Part shown: positions 49,465-58,101 of the stretch, in pieces | Layout: each line of letters starts with the position of its first letter | How positions within the stretch are numbered: the first letter of the stretch is position 1 | Assembly: GCF_023023025.1 (NCBI RefSeq) | Contig: NZ_CP095481.1 | Location: 10,987,001 to 11,051,000, forward strand | Direction: 5' to 3' | DNA length: 64,000 nucleotides | DNA from: Amycolatopsis sp. WQ 127309 | Lineage (GTDB): Bacteria; Actinomycetota; Actinomycetes; Mycobacteriales; Pseudonocardiaceae | Made by a program: the position numbers and the translations under genes | Notes under the pieces: generated by a model | What the model saw: only the letters and a program-made list of their open reading frames with translations | Databases searched by the model: none | What the model was told of the DNA's origin: nothing

Positions 49465-50507
49465 CCCGCGGGCCGCGGTCCACGCAGCCGACCACCGAGC
49501 CCGGCAAGCAGCCCGCGCTCAGCACCAGAGACGGCGCCCTCGACCGCGGCCCACGCGACCAGCCTGCCGGACCGGACTCCACGCGATCGGGCGAAAGCCC
49601 GGCGTGTGCCCGTGACCAAGACTCAGCCGATCCGACCGCAGCACCGGACAGGACCACACCTCGCGCGATCCTTTCAGCGCCTGGTCTGCGCCCAAGGCCA
49701 AGCCGACCGCGGCCAGGACCCGGACGCATCAAACGTCCAGCCGTGGCCGCCCGGCCACGAACCAGCGTTTCCCAGCGAAGCCACCGAACGTGGTCCTCTG
49801 CGACCACCTGCTGCTCCCGAGCCGTCTCGCGCGACCTCAGGAGCGGCAACCCCCGACCAGGGCCCGGCAGACCGCCAGCTCCATGGAGCGAGCCGGCTCG
49901 CCAGGCGACAGCCGAGCCCCGGGGGGCCGCTTGCCCCGAAGCGGCCCCACCCGTGGGCGCGCCCAGCGGCAGGGCGCGCCCACGGGCCCACCACCCAGGC
50001 GCCGCAGACACCCAGCGGCCAAGGCCCCGGCGCACCACCAGTCGTCCACAAGCCCCGGCCACCAGGGGCGAGCAAGCCCGCAACCATCCCGACCGGTGAC
50101 CACACCCGACTCACGGCGCCAGGCCGATCGCCCGCGCCGCCAGCCTGACAGTCCGAAGCACCTCCACCAGCCAGCTCCCGCGCGTCACCGGCAGTCCGCG
50201 CGCCGCTCCTCGAAAGGGTCGAACAAACATGCCCCGCCACACCCTCCCGGCCCCACGGCCGGGACCTCACCCGACCGGGTGGAACCCGCGGATCCTCGAC
50301 CACCGCGCGGAAAGGTCCGCACCACTTTCGCGCACCGGCCCGCGACCTCGGGGCGCCGCACCGCTTTGACCTCGACGCCGCCGAACTCCGAAATTCCGTC
50401 GAACGAGACCTGAAACGATTCGCCGGTGTCGAACGATCGAGAGGATGGCGACGACTAAGCTGCCGATGCCGGGCGACCGGCACGGTCGGCGCGGTCCGTC
50501 GGCGCGG
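49465..50507. other. About 1 kb without a convincing gene
   Basis: Several long frames exist on both strands but consist of Pro/Arg/Ala/Gly-rich low-complexity sequence without ribosome-binding sites or recognisable folds. The stretch contains two adjacent perfect GC hairpins at 49923-49986. It precedes tRNA-Arg. Confidence 0.55.
49923..49986. repeat. Two adjacent perfect GC-rich stem-loops
   Basis: Hairpin 1: GGGGCCGCTT/AAGCGGCCCC (49923-49932, 49939-49948). Hairpin 2: 15-bp arms CCCGTGGGCGCGCCC and its complement (49950-49964, 49972-49986) with a 7-base loop. One base separates them. Confidence 0.75.
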
Positions 50508-50584
50508 GCCCTCGTAGCTCAGCTGGATAGAGCAAGAGCCTTCTAATCTCTAGGTCGCAGGTTCGAGTCCTGCCGGGGGCGCCA
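50508..50584 (+). tRNA. tRNA-Arg (anticodon UCU)
   Basis: A 77-base gene with encoded CCA. Acceptor GCCCTCG/CGGGGGC (one T-G pair), D arm GCTC/GAGC, T arm GCAGG/CCTGC with TTCGAGT. Anticodon loop CTTCTAA gives TCT. The anticodon stem AGAGC/TCTCT has a C-T mismatch at its loop-closing pair. Confidence 0.95.
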
Positions 50585-50592
50585 CCAGGGAA

Positions 50593-50620
50593 GACGTCGT
50601 GCGCGAGCGCGCACGACGTC
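50593..50620 (+). terminator. tRNA-Arg terminator hairpin
   Basis: Perfect 12-bp stem GACGTCGTGCGC/GCGCACGACGTC with a 4-base loop, 8 bases after the tRNA CCA end. No gene is seen between here and 50902. Confidence 0.7.
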
Positions 50621-50902
50621 CACCGCGCGAAGTGATCGGCCCCACACCGCCCCTTCTCGGCCGTGCTCCCACTGTGGACGGTCACCGTTTTCGTTCCCGG
50701 TTGCCTGAGCCCGGAAGTCGCACCGCGTGTGCGTCCAGGTGGCCCAACGCTCCCCGGCCGAACCCATCCGAGACAACCTTGTTACCTGACCGGCTGGGCG
50801 GTCGCTCGCGCCCTTCCGCAGCCGAACCGTCACGCCGAGCGATCAGGCCAACGCCCGCTGAGCAAGCAGATCAAGCGAAACGCAGAAAGGAAGACGCCCA
50901 CG

Positions 50903-51118
50903 GTGAACCAGGAACCCCCAGGCGGCCGCCACCGCCGGCGAAGGGAGAACGCCATCACCCGCACAGCCTTCGACGAAGCCCGCCGCGCAGGCTTGGTCCG
51001 ACGCCACCTGACGAAACTCCGATACCTGGCCGAGCGCACCCCACCCACCGCCGACCCCGATCCCCGAACGCCCGAGCAGGCAACGGAGGGCCCGCACTCC
51101 ACATCGGACGCCGCCTGA
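50903..51118 (+). CDS. Possible small basic protein
   Basis: 71 residues from a GTG with AAAGGA about 11 bases upstream. The middle (ITRTAFDEARRAGLVRRHLTKLRYLAERTPP) reads as two amphipathic basic helices, unlike the surrounding low-complexity frames. The C-terminus is Pro/Thr-rich and ends TSDAA. It might be a small nucleic-acid-binding or toxin-antitoxin-sized protein, but no family is recognised. Confidence 0.4.
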   Translation: MNQEPPGGRHRRRRENAITRTAFDEARRAGLVRRHLTKLRYLAERTPPTADPDPRTPEQATEGPHSTSDAA

Positions 51119-51320
51119 CACTGCCCGGCAGCCACCGGCCCATCCGGGCCCGCCCTGCCACTGGGCCACGCCCCAGGCTGCAGCTCCGGCACGCGGGCCA
51201 ACAGATCGGGAAGAGAAGTCGACCACCGGAACCGGTCGCGTCTCTCGCCCGCGTCGGGCCCGCCGGCCAGGGCCTGCCGAGGGCAGCGCAGTGAAGTCCG
51301 GGAGGACTTCCCTCACGCGG

Positions 51321-52085
51321 CAGGCGAGCGTGAAGCGGCCAAGTCCGGCAGCGCTCCCCTGGCGCGGCGGGTGAGCGCGGTGCGGTCAACCAGCAGGCTT
51401 CTCCGGTGCGGGAGGCGAGCGCAGCGCGGTCAACCAGCAAGCTTTCCCGGCGCGGCAGGCGAGCGCGATGCGGTCGAATCCGGCAGGCGTCCCATCGCGG
51501 CAGGCGAGCGCGATGCGGTCGAGTCCAGCAGGCGTCCCGGCGCGGCAGGCGAGCGCGATGCGGTCGAATCCGGCAGGCGTCCCATCGCGGCAGGCGAGCG
51601 CGATGCGGTCGAGTCCAGCAGGCGTCCCGGCGCGGCCGACGAGCGCGAAACGGTCGAGTCCTGCCGACCAGGCCGCGGCCTGAGAGGGGGTGGCGTTTGC
51701 GGGTGGTTCCGGCAACAAGCCGTCCTGACACGGCAGGTGAACGGGATGCGGTCAGACCCAGCAGCCATCCCCAGCGCGGCAGGCGAGCGTGATGCGGTCA
51801 AGCTCAGCAGGCTTCTCCAGCGCGGCAGGCGAGCGCGAAGCGGTCAAGCCCAGCAGGCCTTCCCGGCGCGACGCGCGACCGTGATGCGGTCAAGCCGCCT
51901 GGCGGGCCTCCCTAGCGCGGCCGACGAGCGCGAAGCGCTCAGGTCCAGCAGCTATCCCCGGCGCAGCAGGCGAGCGTGGTGCGGTGAAGTCCAACAGGCT
52001 TCCCCGGCGCGGCAGGCGAGCGGGACGCGGCCAAGTCCGGCAACTGTCCCGGCGCGGCAGGCAAGCATGCGCAGACGCGGGGACC
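51321..52085. repeat. Minisatellite: about 16 units of 45-46 bp
   Basis: Units of the form CAGGCGAGCGYGATGCGGTC followed by an RARTCCAGCAGGCNTCCC-like half recur from 51321 to 51680 (8 units) and from 51733 to 52085 (about 8 units), broken by about 52 unrelated bases. Units at 51456, 51501, 51546 and 51591 form an exact 90-bp duplication of two alternating unit types. Later units are more diverged. There are no unique spacers between repeats and no cas genes. No start site with a ribosome-binding site is seen. Confidence 0.85.
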
Positions 52086-52101
52086 GAGCGCTCCACACCC
52101 C

Positions 52102-53121
52102 TCAAGCCGCGCGTAATCCCTCGGCTGCCGCGGCTCCTGCAGCTCGGCCTGGGAGCAGGCCCTCGCCGTGTAGCCAGCGGATCGTGTCGACCAGCGTCTC
52201 CGCCAGCGGGCGGCCCGGCCTCCCGGGTACCTGGGCCGCGCAGGCGCACGTGTAGATCGCGCCGTACTCGGCCGGGATGTGCCACGGCCATGCTCGTTGC
52301 GCCCAGTCCACCAGCGCGCCCAGCGGCAGCATCGCCCGGGCCGGGAGGTGGATCGCGGGTAGGGACCGGCCCGTCACCTCTCGCAGCGTTGCCATGAACT
52401 CGCGGGTGCTCACGTACCGCCCGGGGCCGAAGTGGCGGCCGCCGGCTGGGCCGGTGCCCGTGATCAACGCCGCGTGGAGGGACGCTGTGTCGCGGACGTC
52501 GCCCATCGGGAGGCCGCCCGTCGGCCAGATCGGCATCAAGTGGCGCAACGTGTTGCGGAGGCGCGTCACCTGGTCGCCCAGCTTGGGGTCGTGGGGGCCC
52601 AGCAGTGCCGGCGGGTAGGTGATCGTCAGCGGGACTCCCGCCTCCTGGTGGGCGCGGGCCACTGACTCCGCCGCGGCCTTCGCCGCCAGGTACCGCTCGC
52701 GAGGGCGGCCGACCGGGGAATCCGCGTCCAGGACCTTGCCAGGGGACGGCAGCAGCGCTCCGAAGCTGGACACGTACACGATGCGGCCGATTCCGGCCCG
52801 GCGGGCCGTTTCCAGGACCTGCTCCGTGCCGGCGACGTTCGTCCGGGCCAGTTCGTGGCGCGCTCGGCTGTCGAACGAATAGACCGATGCCGCGTGCAGC
52901 ACGGCGTCCGTGCCGCGGATCAGGCGGTCCACGCTGAAGCGGTCCAGGACGTTGCCGGTGACGACGTCCACGTTTCCCGCGTCCACGCCGAGGGGCGCCA
53001 GCGCACGCTCCACTGCGGACTCGTCGCGGACGAGGAAGCGGACGCGGTGGCCCGCCCGCAGCACGGCCGCCGCCGAGTGGGCGCCCACGTATCCCGTGCC
53101 GCCCGTGATGCCTACCAACAT
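52102..53121 (-). CDS. NAD-dependent epimerase/dehydratase family reductase
   Basis: 339-residue extended SDR. The N-terminal Rossmann motif ITGGTGYVGAHSA binds NAD(P). Catalytic residues are the Ser in VYVSSFG and Tyr/Lys in RYLAAKAAAE (YxxxK). The overall pattern is closest to dihydroflavonol-4-reductase/sugar-epimerase-like enzymes. It may reduce a ketone in a polyketide or sugar intermediate. GGAGG is before the ATG. First gene on the left side of the biosynthetic region and separated from the monooxygenase gene by a terminator. Confidence 0.85.
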   Translation of the reverse strand: MLVGITGGTGYVGAHSAAAVLRAGHRVRFLVRDESAVERALAPLGVDAGNVDVVTGNVLDRFSVDRLIRGTDAVLHAASVYSFDSRARHELARTNVAGTEQVLETARRAGIGRIVYVSSFGALLPSPGKVLDADSPVGRPRERYLAAKAAAESVARAHQEAGVPLTITYPPALLGPHDPKLGDQVTRLRNTLRHLMPIWPTGGLPMGDVRDTASLHAALITGTGPAGGRHFGPGRYVSTREFMATLREVTGRSLPAIHLPARAMLPLGALVDWAQRAWPWHIPAEYGAIYTCACAAQVPGRPGRPLAETLVDTIRWLHGEGLLPGRAAGAAAAEGLRAA

Positions 53122-53140
53122 CGGACCTCCAGGAAGCGGA

Positions 53141-53178
53141 ACGGGGCCGCTGCCCGCGGATGCGGGTAGCGGCCCCGT
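53141..53178 (-). terminator. Terminator after the flavin monooxygenase gene
   Basis: A 17-bp stem with one G-U pair (53141-53157 with 53162-53178, 4-base loop). Located between the monooxygenase stop and the epimerase start, both on the minus strand. Confidence 0.75.
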
Positions 53179-53189
53179 CTCGACCGGGA

Positions 53190-54368
53190 CTAGACGTACA
53201 GCGTGTTGGGCTCCAGGCCGCACAGGACGCGGCCGTACAGCTCGAAGTTCGTGTTCGGGTGCATCAGCGCGTGCTGGTTGACCGCGAGGATGTCGCGGTT
53301 GATGCGCTGGATCGGGATTCCCTTGTAGATGGACGTCCCGCCGCTGGCGTTGGCGAGGATCCCGATGGCCTCCTTGGACAGCTGGATCACGCTGCCGACG
53401 TCGGCGCGGGTGCGGGCCCGCTCCTCCAGCTTCCACTCGGTGCCCTCGTCGGACTTGCGGTCCACGAGCTCACCCGCGCGCCAGGCGTGGAACGCGGCCT
53501 GGTCGAGCTTGAGCGTCGCCTCGGCCACCTGGAAGTGGGTGATCGGCGCCTCGCGCTGGCTGTCGTAGTTCGTGTACGTGATCTTGCGGTCGGGCAGGCG
53601 GTCCAGGAAGACGTCCATGGCCCCCTTGGCCATGCCGACGATCGCGCCCGTCGAGGACGCCGCCGCGACCGGCATCAGCGGGGGGCGGTAGATCGGGGAG
53701 TCCGCGTTGCGCTGGGACGCGCCCTGGCCGGACAGCACCACCGGCAACGGCAGCACCCGCTCCTGCGGGACGAACAGGTCCTTCGCGAACGTGCTGACGC
53801 TGCCGGTGCCGCGCAGGCCCGCGGTGTCCCAGTCGTCCACGATCAGCAGGTCCGACATCGGCACGAGCGCCGTCACCGGGTACGGCTCGCCGTCCGCCGG
53901 GATCAGGATCGCGATGATCTCCTGCCACTGCGCGTGGTGGGCACCGCTGATGAAGCCCCATTTGCCGTTCACGACGATGCCGCCGTCGACCGGCGTGGCC
54001 ATCGCGGTCGGGCTCAGCGTGCCGCAGATGCGCGTGTCCGGGGTCGAGAACACCTCTTCCTGGACGTCGTCCGGGAACTGGCACGCCATCCAGGTCGGGA
54101 TCCAGTACACCGACGCGACCCAGGCGGTGGAGCCGCAGCCGCGGCCGAGCTCGGTGGCGACCTCGGTGATCGTCCGGGTGTCCGCTTCGTACCCGCCGAA
54201 GTGCTTGGGGCGACGCAGCTTGAAGACCCCGGCGTCGGCCAGCGCCTCGATCGTTTCCTCGGGCAGCCGCCGGTTCTCCTCGGCCGACGCCGCGCGGCTG
54301 CGCAGGGTTGGGAGCAGGTCCGACACCTTGCGCACGATTTCCTCGCGCGTCGGGATCGTGGTGGCCAA
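53190..54368 (-). CDS. Two-component flavin-dependent monooxygenase (acyl-CoA dehydrogenase fold)
   Basis: 392 residues. Helical N-terminal domain (PTREEIVRKVSDLLPTLRSRAASAEENRRLPEETIEALADAG), then FKLRRPKHFGGYEADTRTI and ELGRGCGSTAWVASVYW, the flavin/substrate region seen in HpaB/HsaA/nitrososynthase-like group D enzymes. A beta domain (GGIVVNGKWGFISGAHHAQW) and a C-terminal four-helix bundle follow. It needs reduced FMN/FAD from a separate reductase and hydroxylates an aromatic ring or amine. The TTG start is chosen for GGAGGA 5 bases upstream. Part of the biosynthetic cluster. Confidence 0.85.
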   Translation of the reverse strand: MATTIPTREEIVRKVSDLLPTLRSRAASAEENRRLPEETIEALADAGVFKLRRPKHFGGYEADTRTITEVATELGRGCGSTAWVASVYWIPTWMACQFPDDVQEEVFSTPDTRICGTLSPTAMATPVDGGIVVNGKWGFISGAHHAQWQEIIAILIPADGEPYPVTALVPMSDLLIVDDWDTAGLRGTGSVSTFAKDLFVPQERVLPLPVVLSGQGASQRNADSPIYRPPLMPVAAASSTGAIVGMAKGAMDVFLDRLPDRKITYTNYDSQREAPITHFQVAEATLKLDQAAFHAWRAGELVDRKSDEGTEWKLEERARTRADVGSVIQLSKEAIGILANASGGTSIYKGIPIQRINRDILAVNQHALMHPNTNFELYGRVLCGLEPNTLYV

Positions 54369-54615
54369 GATATCCTCCAAAAGGGAGCGGACGAGAAGGA
54401 ACACCAGTCGCGCGAAACCGGGCCGGCGTCCGGAAAACTTCCCCTTCCAGGCTGCCCTCGGGGACCCGGTTCGCACGTCTCCTCGTGTGCGCCGGGCCCG
54501 CCCGGAGCTTCGGGATTCGTTCGGCCGAAGGGAATTCACCCTCCGGCTCCCGCGGGTTCACAGCGCGGCGAGGAAGGCAGACTGCCTCCAGGGGGAACAG
54601 AAACCGTCAGCCGTG
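54369..54615. other. 247-bp gap between cluster genes
   Basis: No coding frame or RNA gene seen. Probably the promoter region of the monooxygenase gene, since the glycosyltransferase ends just before it on the same strand. Confidence 0.5.
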
Positions 54616-55764
54616 TCACGCGGCGTTCAGCCGGCGCGCTGGACCCACCAGGGCCGTCAGGTCGACGGCCACGGCCGCCAGGGATGGCTGAGTCGCGATC
54701 TCCGTGGCGATCGCCGCCGCGGCCTGCTGGAACGCCTGCCTCTCGAGCAGCTCGGCGCAGCGGTCGGCCACCGCGGCCGGGTCCGCCTCGCCCGGCGGCA
54801 GGCTCAGGCCGGCGCCCGACAACACGACGGCCGCCGCGTTGTCCAGCTGGTCGTCGAACACCGGTAGCACCAGCTGGGGGATGCCCACTCCGAGGGCCGT
54901 CAGGGATGTGCCCTGGCCGCCGTGGTGGACGGTGACGTCGCACGCCCGGAGGACGTGGGACAGCGGCAGCCGGCCCGCGTGGGTCACCACTGCGGGCAGC
55001 GGGGGCCAGCCGGCGACGACCTCGTCCTCGACCGCCACCACCACCTCGACGTCGAGGCGGGCGAGCGCGTGCAGCATCGGCATGACGACCTCCGCTCCCC
55101 CGCCGGGACCGAACCGGGGCAGCACGGTGCCCAGGGTGAGGCAGATCCGTGGCCGCTTCCGCGGCTGCCACACCCAGTTGGGCACCCGGGCCTGGCCGTC
55201 GTACGGCACGTTGCGCATCCGGCGCTGGCGCACGGCGTGCGAGCGGCGCAGGCTCGGCGGCCACGGGTTCAGCACCGTCATCGGCGGCGGTGCGGCCGCC
55301 ACACCCAGGCGGTCCAGGTGCGGTTCGAGCTCGTCCTCCGCCGCGATGCGGTACTCGCGCAACAGCGGGATGCCCCACTGCAGCTCGACCGCGGGGACGC
55401 CGGCCGCCGCGGCAGCCACCGGGCCCGCCGCCTCCGCTCGCTCGCCGAGCACCAGGTCCGGCCGCCATGAGTCCACAATGGACAGAAGGCCCGGCAGGTT
55501 GCGCGCGGCGTTGCGGCCGAACACCCGGCCGTTGCCGTACCGCCGCGCGGACAGCCGGTCGGTCGCGCCGCCGACCGCGAGCCCGGCGAAGTCCGCCGCG
55601 GGGCCGCACGAGGCGGCGGGGAGCCCGGCCCGCAGCACCTCGGGGACGAAGTCGTCGGCGACGGCCACCAGCACCTCGTGGCCGAGGCCGCGAAACGTCC
55701 ACGCCAGGGGGACGAGCGGGTAGAAGTGCCCGCACAGGGCCGCGGACGTGAGCAGTACTCGCAT
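54616..55764 (-). CDS. GT1-family glycosyltransferase (antibiotic sugar transferase)
   Basis: 382 residues with the GT-B fold. The N-terminus LLTSAALCGHFYPLVPLAWTF has the catalytic His after Gly. The C-terminal nucleotide-sugar site reads ACDVTVHHGGQGTSLTALGVGIPQLVLPVFDDQLDNA, the signature of actinomycete macrolide and aromatic-polyketide glycosyltransferases (EryCIII/DesVII/UrdGT2-like). It attaches a deoxysugar or glucose to the cluster product. No deoxysugar-synthesis genes are in the window except the epimerase-like SDR. GGGGAG lies before the ATG. Confidence 0.92.
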   Translation of the reverse strand: MRVLLTSAALCGHFYPLVPLAWTFRGLGHEVLVAVADDFVPEVLRAGLPAASCGPAADFAGLAVGGATDRLSARRYGNGRVFGRNAARNLPGLLSIVDSWRPDLVLGERAEAAGPVAAAAAGVPAVELQWGIPLLREYRIAAEDELEPHLDRLGVAAAPPPMTVLNPWPPSLRRSHAVRQRRMRNVPYDGQARVPNWVWQPRKRPRICLTLGTVLPRFGPGGGAEVVMPMLHALARLDVEVVVAVEDEVVAGWPPLPAVVTHAGRLPLSHVLRACDVTVHHGGQGTSLTALGVGIPQLVLPVFDDQLDNAAAVVLSGAGLSLPPGEADPAAVADRCAELLERQAFQQAAAAIATEIATQPSLAAVAVDLTALVGPARRLNAA

Positions 55765-55951
55765 GCGTGTCTCCCCGTCGAGCCGCCGAGATGTGCCTGC
55801 CCGACACTAGGAACGGGTGGCACACCGGCACGTCTTCGCGGCTGCTGCGTGCTCGCAACGCCGGAGATGCCCTCCCCCGTGGCGAAGCGCTGGGTCGCCG
55901 GGTGCGCGATCCCTTGGGGGACCGCACATCCAGACGCGCACCCGGGTCCGC
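55765..55951. other. Spacer between DAHP synthase and glycosyltransferase genes
   Basis: 187 bases with no coding signal. Probably contains a terminator-free promoter for the glycosyltransferase. Confidence 0.4.
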
Positions 55952-56992
55952 TCAGCCGGCGCTGCGGGTCCGCCACGCCGGCGACTGCCGGCCCAGTACG
56001 GCGGCGAGGTCCTCCAGCGAGCTCTGCAGGATCCGCAGGTCTTCGGCGACGAGGGCCTGCGGGCCGTCGCAGAGTGCCTGCTCCGGGTGGGGGTGGCAGT
56101 CGACGAGCACGCCGTCCGCGCCGACCGCGACCGCCGCGCGCGACAGGGGCAGCACCAGGTCGCGCCGCCCGCCGGAGTGCGACGGGTCGACCATCACCGG
56201 CAGGTGCGAAAGCCGCTGGACCACCGGAACGGCGGAGATGTCGAGGGTGTTGCGGGTCGCGGTCTCGAACGTGCGGATCCCCCGCTCGCACAGCACGATG
56301 TCGAGGTTGCCGCGCTGGGCGATGTACTCGGCGGCCATCAGCCATTCCTCGATGCTCGCGCTCATGCCGCGCTTGAGCAGCACCGGCTTGCCGGCCTCGC
56401 CGACCGCCTGCAGCAGCCCGAAGTTCTGCATGTTCCGGGTGCCGATCTGCAGCATGTCCGCGTACCGGGCGACCATCGGGACGTCGTGGGCGGAGACCAC
56501 CTCGGTGACCACCGGGAGACCGGTCTCGGCCCGCACGTCGGCCAGGATCTTCAGCCCCAGCTCGCCGAGGCCCTGGAAGGCGTAGGGCGACGTGCGCGGC
56601 TTGAACGCGCCGCCGCGCAGCAAGGTCGCGCCCGCGGCCTGCGCCATCCGCGCCGCCTCGAGCGTCTGCTCCGGGGTCTCCACCGCGCACGGCCCGGCGA
56701 TCAGGGTCACCGTGTCCGGGCCGATCGGCACGCCGCGGACGTACACCGTGGACCGTTGCGGGTGGTGCTCCAGGCTCACCAGCTTGAACTTGGCGGAGAT
56801 GCGGGTGACGCTGTGGACGCCCGGCATCGCGCCGATGTTCAGCGTTTCGAAGCGGTGGACGTCGCCGACGAGCCCGACGACCACCCGGCTCACGCCGCGG
56901 CTGACGAAGGCTTCGCCGCCCGCGGCCGCCACCCGGTCGACGATTTCCTCGACGTCATTTTCCGTGGCATCGGCAGCCATCACGACGACCAT
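55952..56992 (-). CDS. 3-deoxy-7-phosphoheptulonate (DAHP) synthase, cluster-associated
   Basis: 346 residues. Condenses phosphoenolpyruvate and erythrose-4-phosphate, first step of the shikimate pathway. Residues 1-75 form an ACT-like regulatory domain (GEAFVSRGVSRVVVGLVGD). The type I-beta barrel follows: TLIAGPCAVE, LRGGAFKPRTSPYAFQG, LLKRGMSASIEEW, VLCERGIRTFE and VMVDPSHSGGRR (metal site). Metal Cys, His, Glu and Asp positions are conserved. A second DAHP synthase inside a cluster boosts supply of chorismate-derived building blocks. The GGAAGGTG ribosome-binding site fixes the ATG. Confidence 0.93.
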   Translation of the reverse strand: MVVVMAADATENDVEEIVDRVAAAGGEAFVSRGVSRVVVGLVGDVHRFETLNIGAMPGVHSVTRISAKFKLVSLEHHPQRSTVYVRGVPIGPDTVTLIAGPCAVETPEQTLEAARMAQAAGATLLRGGAFKPRTSPYAFQGLGELGLKILADVRAETGLPVVTEVVSAHDVPMVARYADMLQIGTRNMQNFGLLQAVGEAGKPVLLKRGMSASIEEWLMAAEYIAQRGNLDIVLCERGIRTFETATRNTLDISAVPVVQRLSHLPVMVDPSHSGGRRDLVLPLSRAAVAVGADGVLVDCHPHPEQALCDGPQALVAEDLRILQSSLEDLAAVLGRQSPAWRTRSAG

Positions 56993-57125
56993 GATTCCGC
57001 ACCTTCCGCCGGCCGCGACCACCGTGGCGGTGGCCCGAGGAACCGAGCATCCGGCAGGGCGGCCGCTAGCTGCGTCTCCACGGTTGCGCACCCGCCGTCG
57101 TGCTCGATTCTCCGCGGCGCGCGGC

Positions 57126-57677
57126 TCAGCTCTCGGCGGCGAGCACCTTCCCCAAGCCCGCGTAGCCGACTTCGTGCAGCCGCCGGCCCGACACCTCGGC
57201 GTAGGCCGCGTCGGCGCGCAGCCCCACACCCTCGACCATCCGGTTCATGAAGTTGAACAGCGCGCACACCAGGACCGCGTCGTGCAGCGCGCGCTCGTCC
57301 CAGCCGGCGGCGAACACCGCTTCGGCGTCGGCCTCGGTCACCCGGGACGGCGTGCGGGTCAGCTTGCCGGCGTAGGCGAGCACCGGCCGCATCTTCTCGT
57401 CGACGGGCGCGGAGTCGAGATCCTGCACCGCGGCGGCGAGCAGCCCTTCGGGGACGCCGAACGCCTCCGCGGTGACCGTGTGGATGCCGTGGCAGTAGTC
57501 GCAGCCGTTGAGGCCCGAGACGTACGCCGCGATCAGCTCCCGCTCCCCCGGGGTGAAGGGGGACTCGGCCCGCATCACCTGCTCGTGCAGGTCCAGCAGC
57601 GGCCCGGCGGGGCCGGGGTAGGCCCGGAACACGTCCAGCAGGGCGGTCTCAGCCGGCAGGGCCTTCAAGTAGGACAT
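57126..57677 (-). CDS. Carboxymuconolactone decarboxylase/AhpD-like peroxidase-related protein
   Basis: 183 residues. The CxxCxxxH active site is Cys59, Cys62 and His66 (NGCDYCHGIH), preceded by Glu in TPGERELIAAYVSGLNG, matching alkylhydroperoxidase AhpD and the uncharacterised peroxidase-related enzyme family. All-helical. It could be a peroxidase or a cluster redox enzyme. The start overlaps the preceding gene by 29 bases, giving tight coupling. Confidence 0.9.
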   Translation of the reverse strand: MSYLKALPAETALLDVFRAYPGPAGPLLDLHEQVMRAESPFTPGERELIAAYVSGLNGCDYCHGIHTVTAEAFGVPEGLLAAAVQDLDSAPVDEKMRPVLAYAGKLTRTPSRVTEADAEAVFAAGWDERALHDAVLVCALFNFMNRMVEGVGLRADAAYAEVSGRRLHEVGYAGLGKVLAAES

Positions 57678-58101
57678 CGGGTTCTCCTCGTTCGTCGGCG
57701 AGCCGGTCGACCTCCCGGCGACGCAGCGTGCAGGCGGTCAGGTAGCTGATGGACGCCGGTCCGGCGCCGGGGACGGCGGCGGCGACGTGCGCGGCGGTTT
57801 CGGCCCAGGCGCGCCGCGGGGAAGCCGGGTTCGCCGCGACGGGCAGGCTCGCGAGGGACGCCCGGACCGCGCGCCAGCGGGCCCGCCCGGCCGCGATCAG
57901 GTCGGCGTAACGGGGACCGGCCACCTCGTGCCGGGCCTGGTCGACGGCCTGGGTGACCAGCGCCGTGTCGGCGTCGGCGAGCCGGGCGGATCCGACGCCG
58001 GCCAGCAGCCGCTCCGCGTCGAGGCCGAGCAGGATGACGCCCACCTCGGTGCCGTCCGGGTCGTCGATCGAGGCCAGCGCGAACCGGAGGTCATCGGGCA
58101 C
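57649..58101 (-). CDS. Hypothetical protein in the biosynthetic cluster
   Basis: 150 residues, soluble, mostly helical: AERLLAGVGSARLADADTALVTQAVDQARHEVAGPRY, then AAHVAAAVPGAGPASISYLTACTLRRREVD. No motif links it to a known family. GTG start. It overlaps both neighbours, with 11 bases into the FAD oxidoreductase gene and 29 into the AhpD-like gene, so the three form one operon and are likely to act together. Confidence 0.65.
   Translation of the reverse strand: MPDDLRFALASIDDPDGTEVGVILLGLDAERLLAGVGSARLADADTALVTQAVDQARHEVAGPRYADLIAAGRARWRAVRASLASLPVAANPASPRRAWAETAAHVAAAVPGAGPASISYLTACTLRRREVDRLADERGEPDVLLEGPAG

Noticed and set aside
49448..50148. Long frames on both strands between the I36 gene and tRNA-Arg
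   Set aside because: Low-complexity Pro/Arg/Ala/Gly sequence, overlapping frames on both strands, no ribosome-binding site and no domain. Reported as a gene desert.
51371..51801. Protein-coding genes across the minisatellite on either strand
   Set aside because: Open frames occur in several frames because the unit is a multiple of three in places; none has a ribosome-binding site or recognisable fold.
51321..52085. CRISPR array
   Set aside because: Units are contiguous with no unique spacers, period is 45-46 bp throughout, and no cas genes are nearby.
49465..52101. Integrated mobile element at tRNA-Arg
   Set aside because: No integrase, no duplicated tRNA 3' end and no plasmid or phage genes were found in the window.
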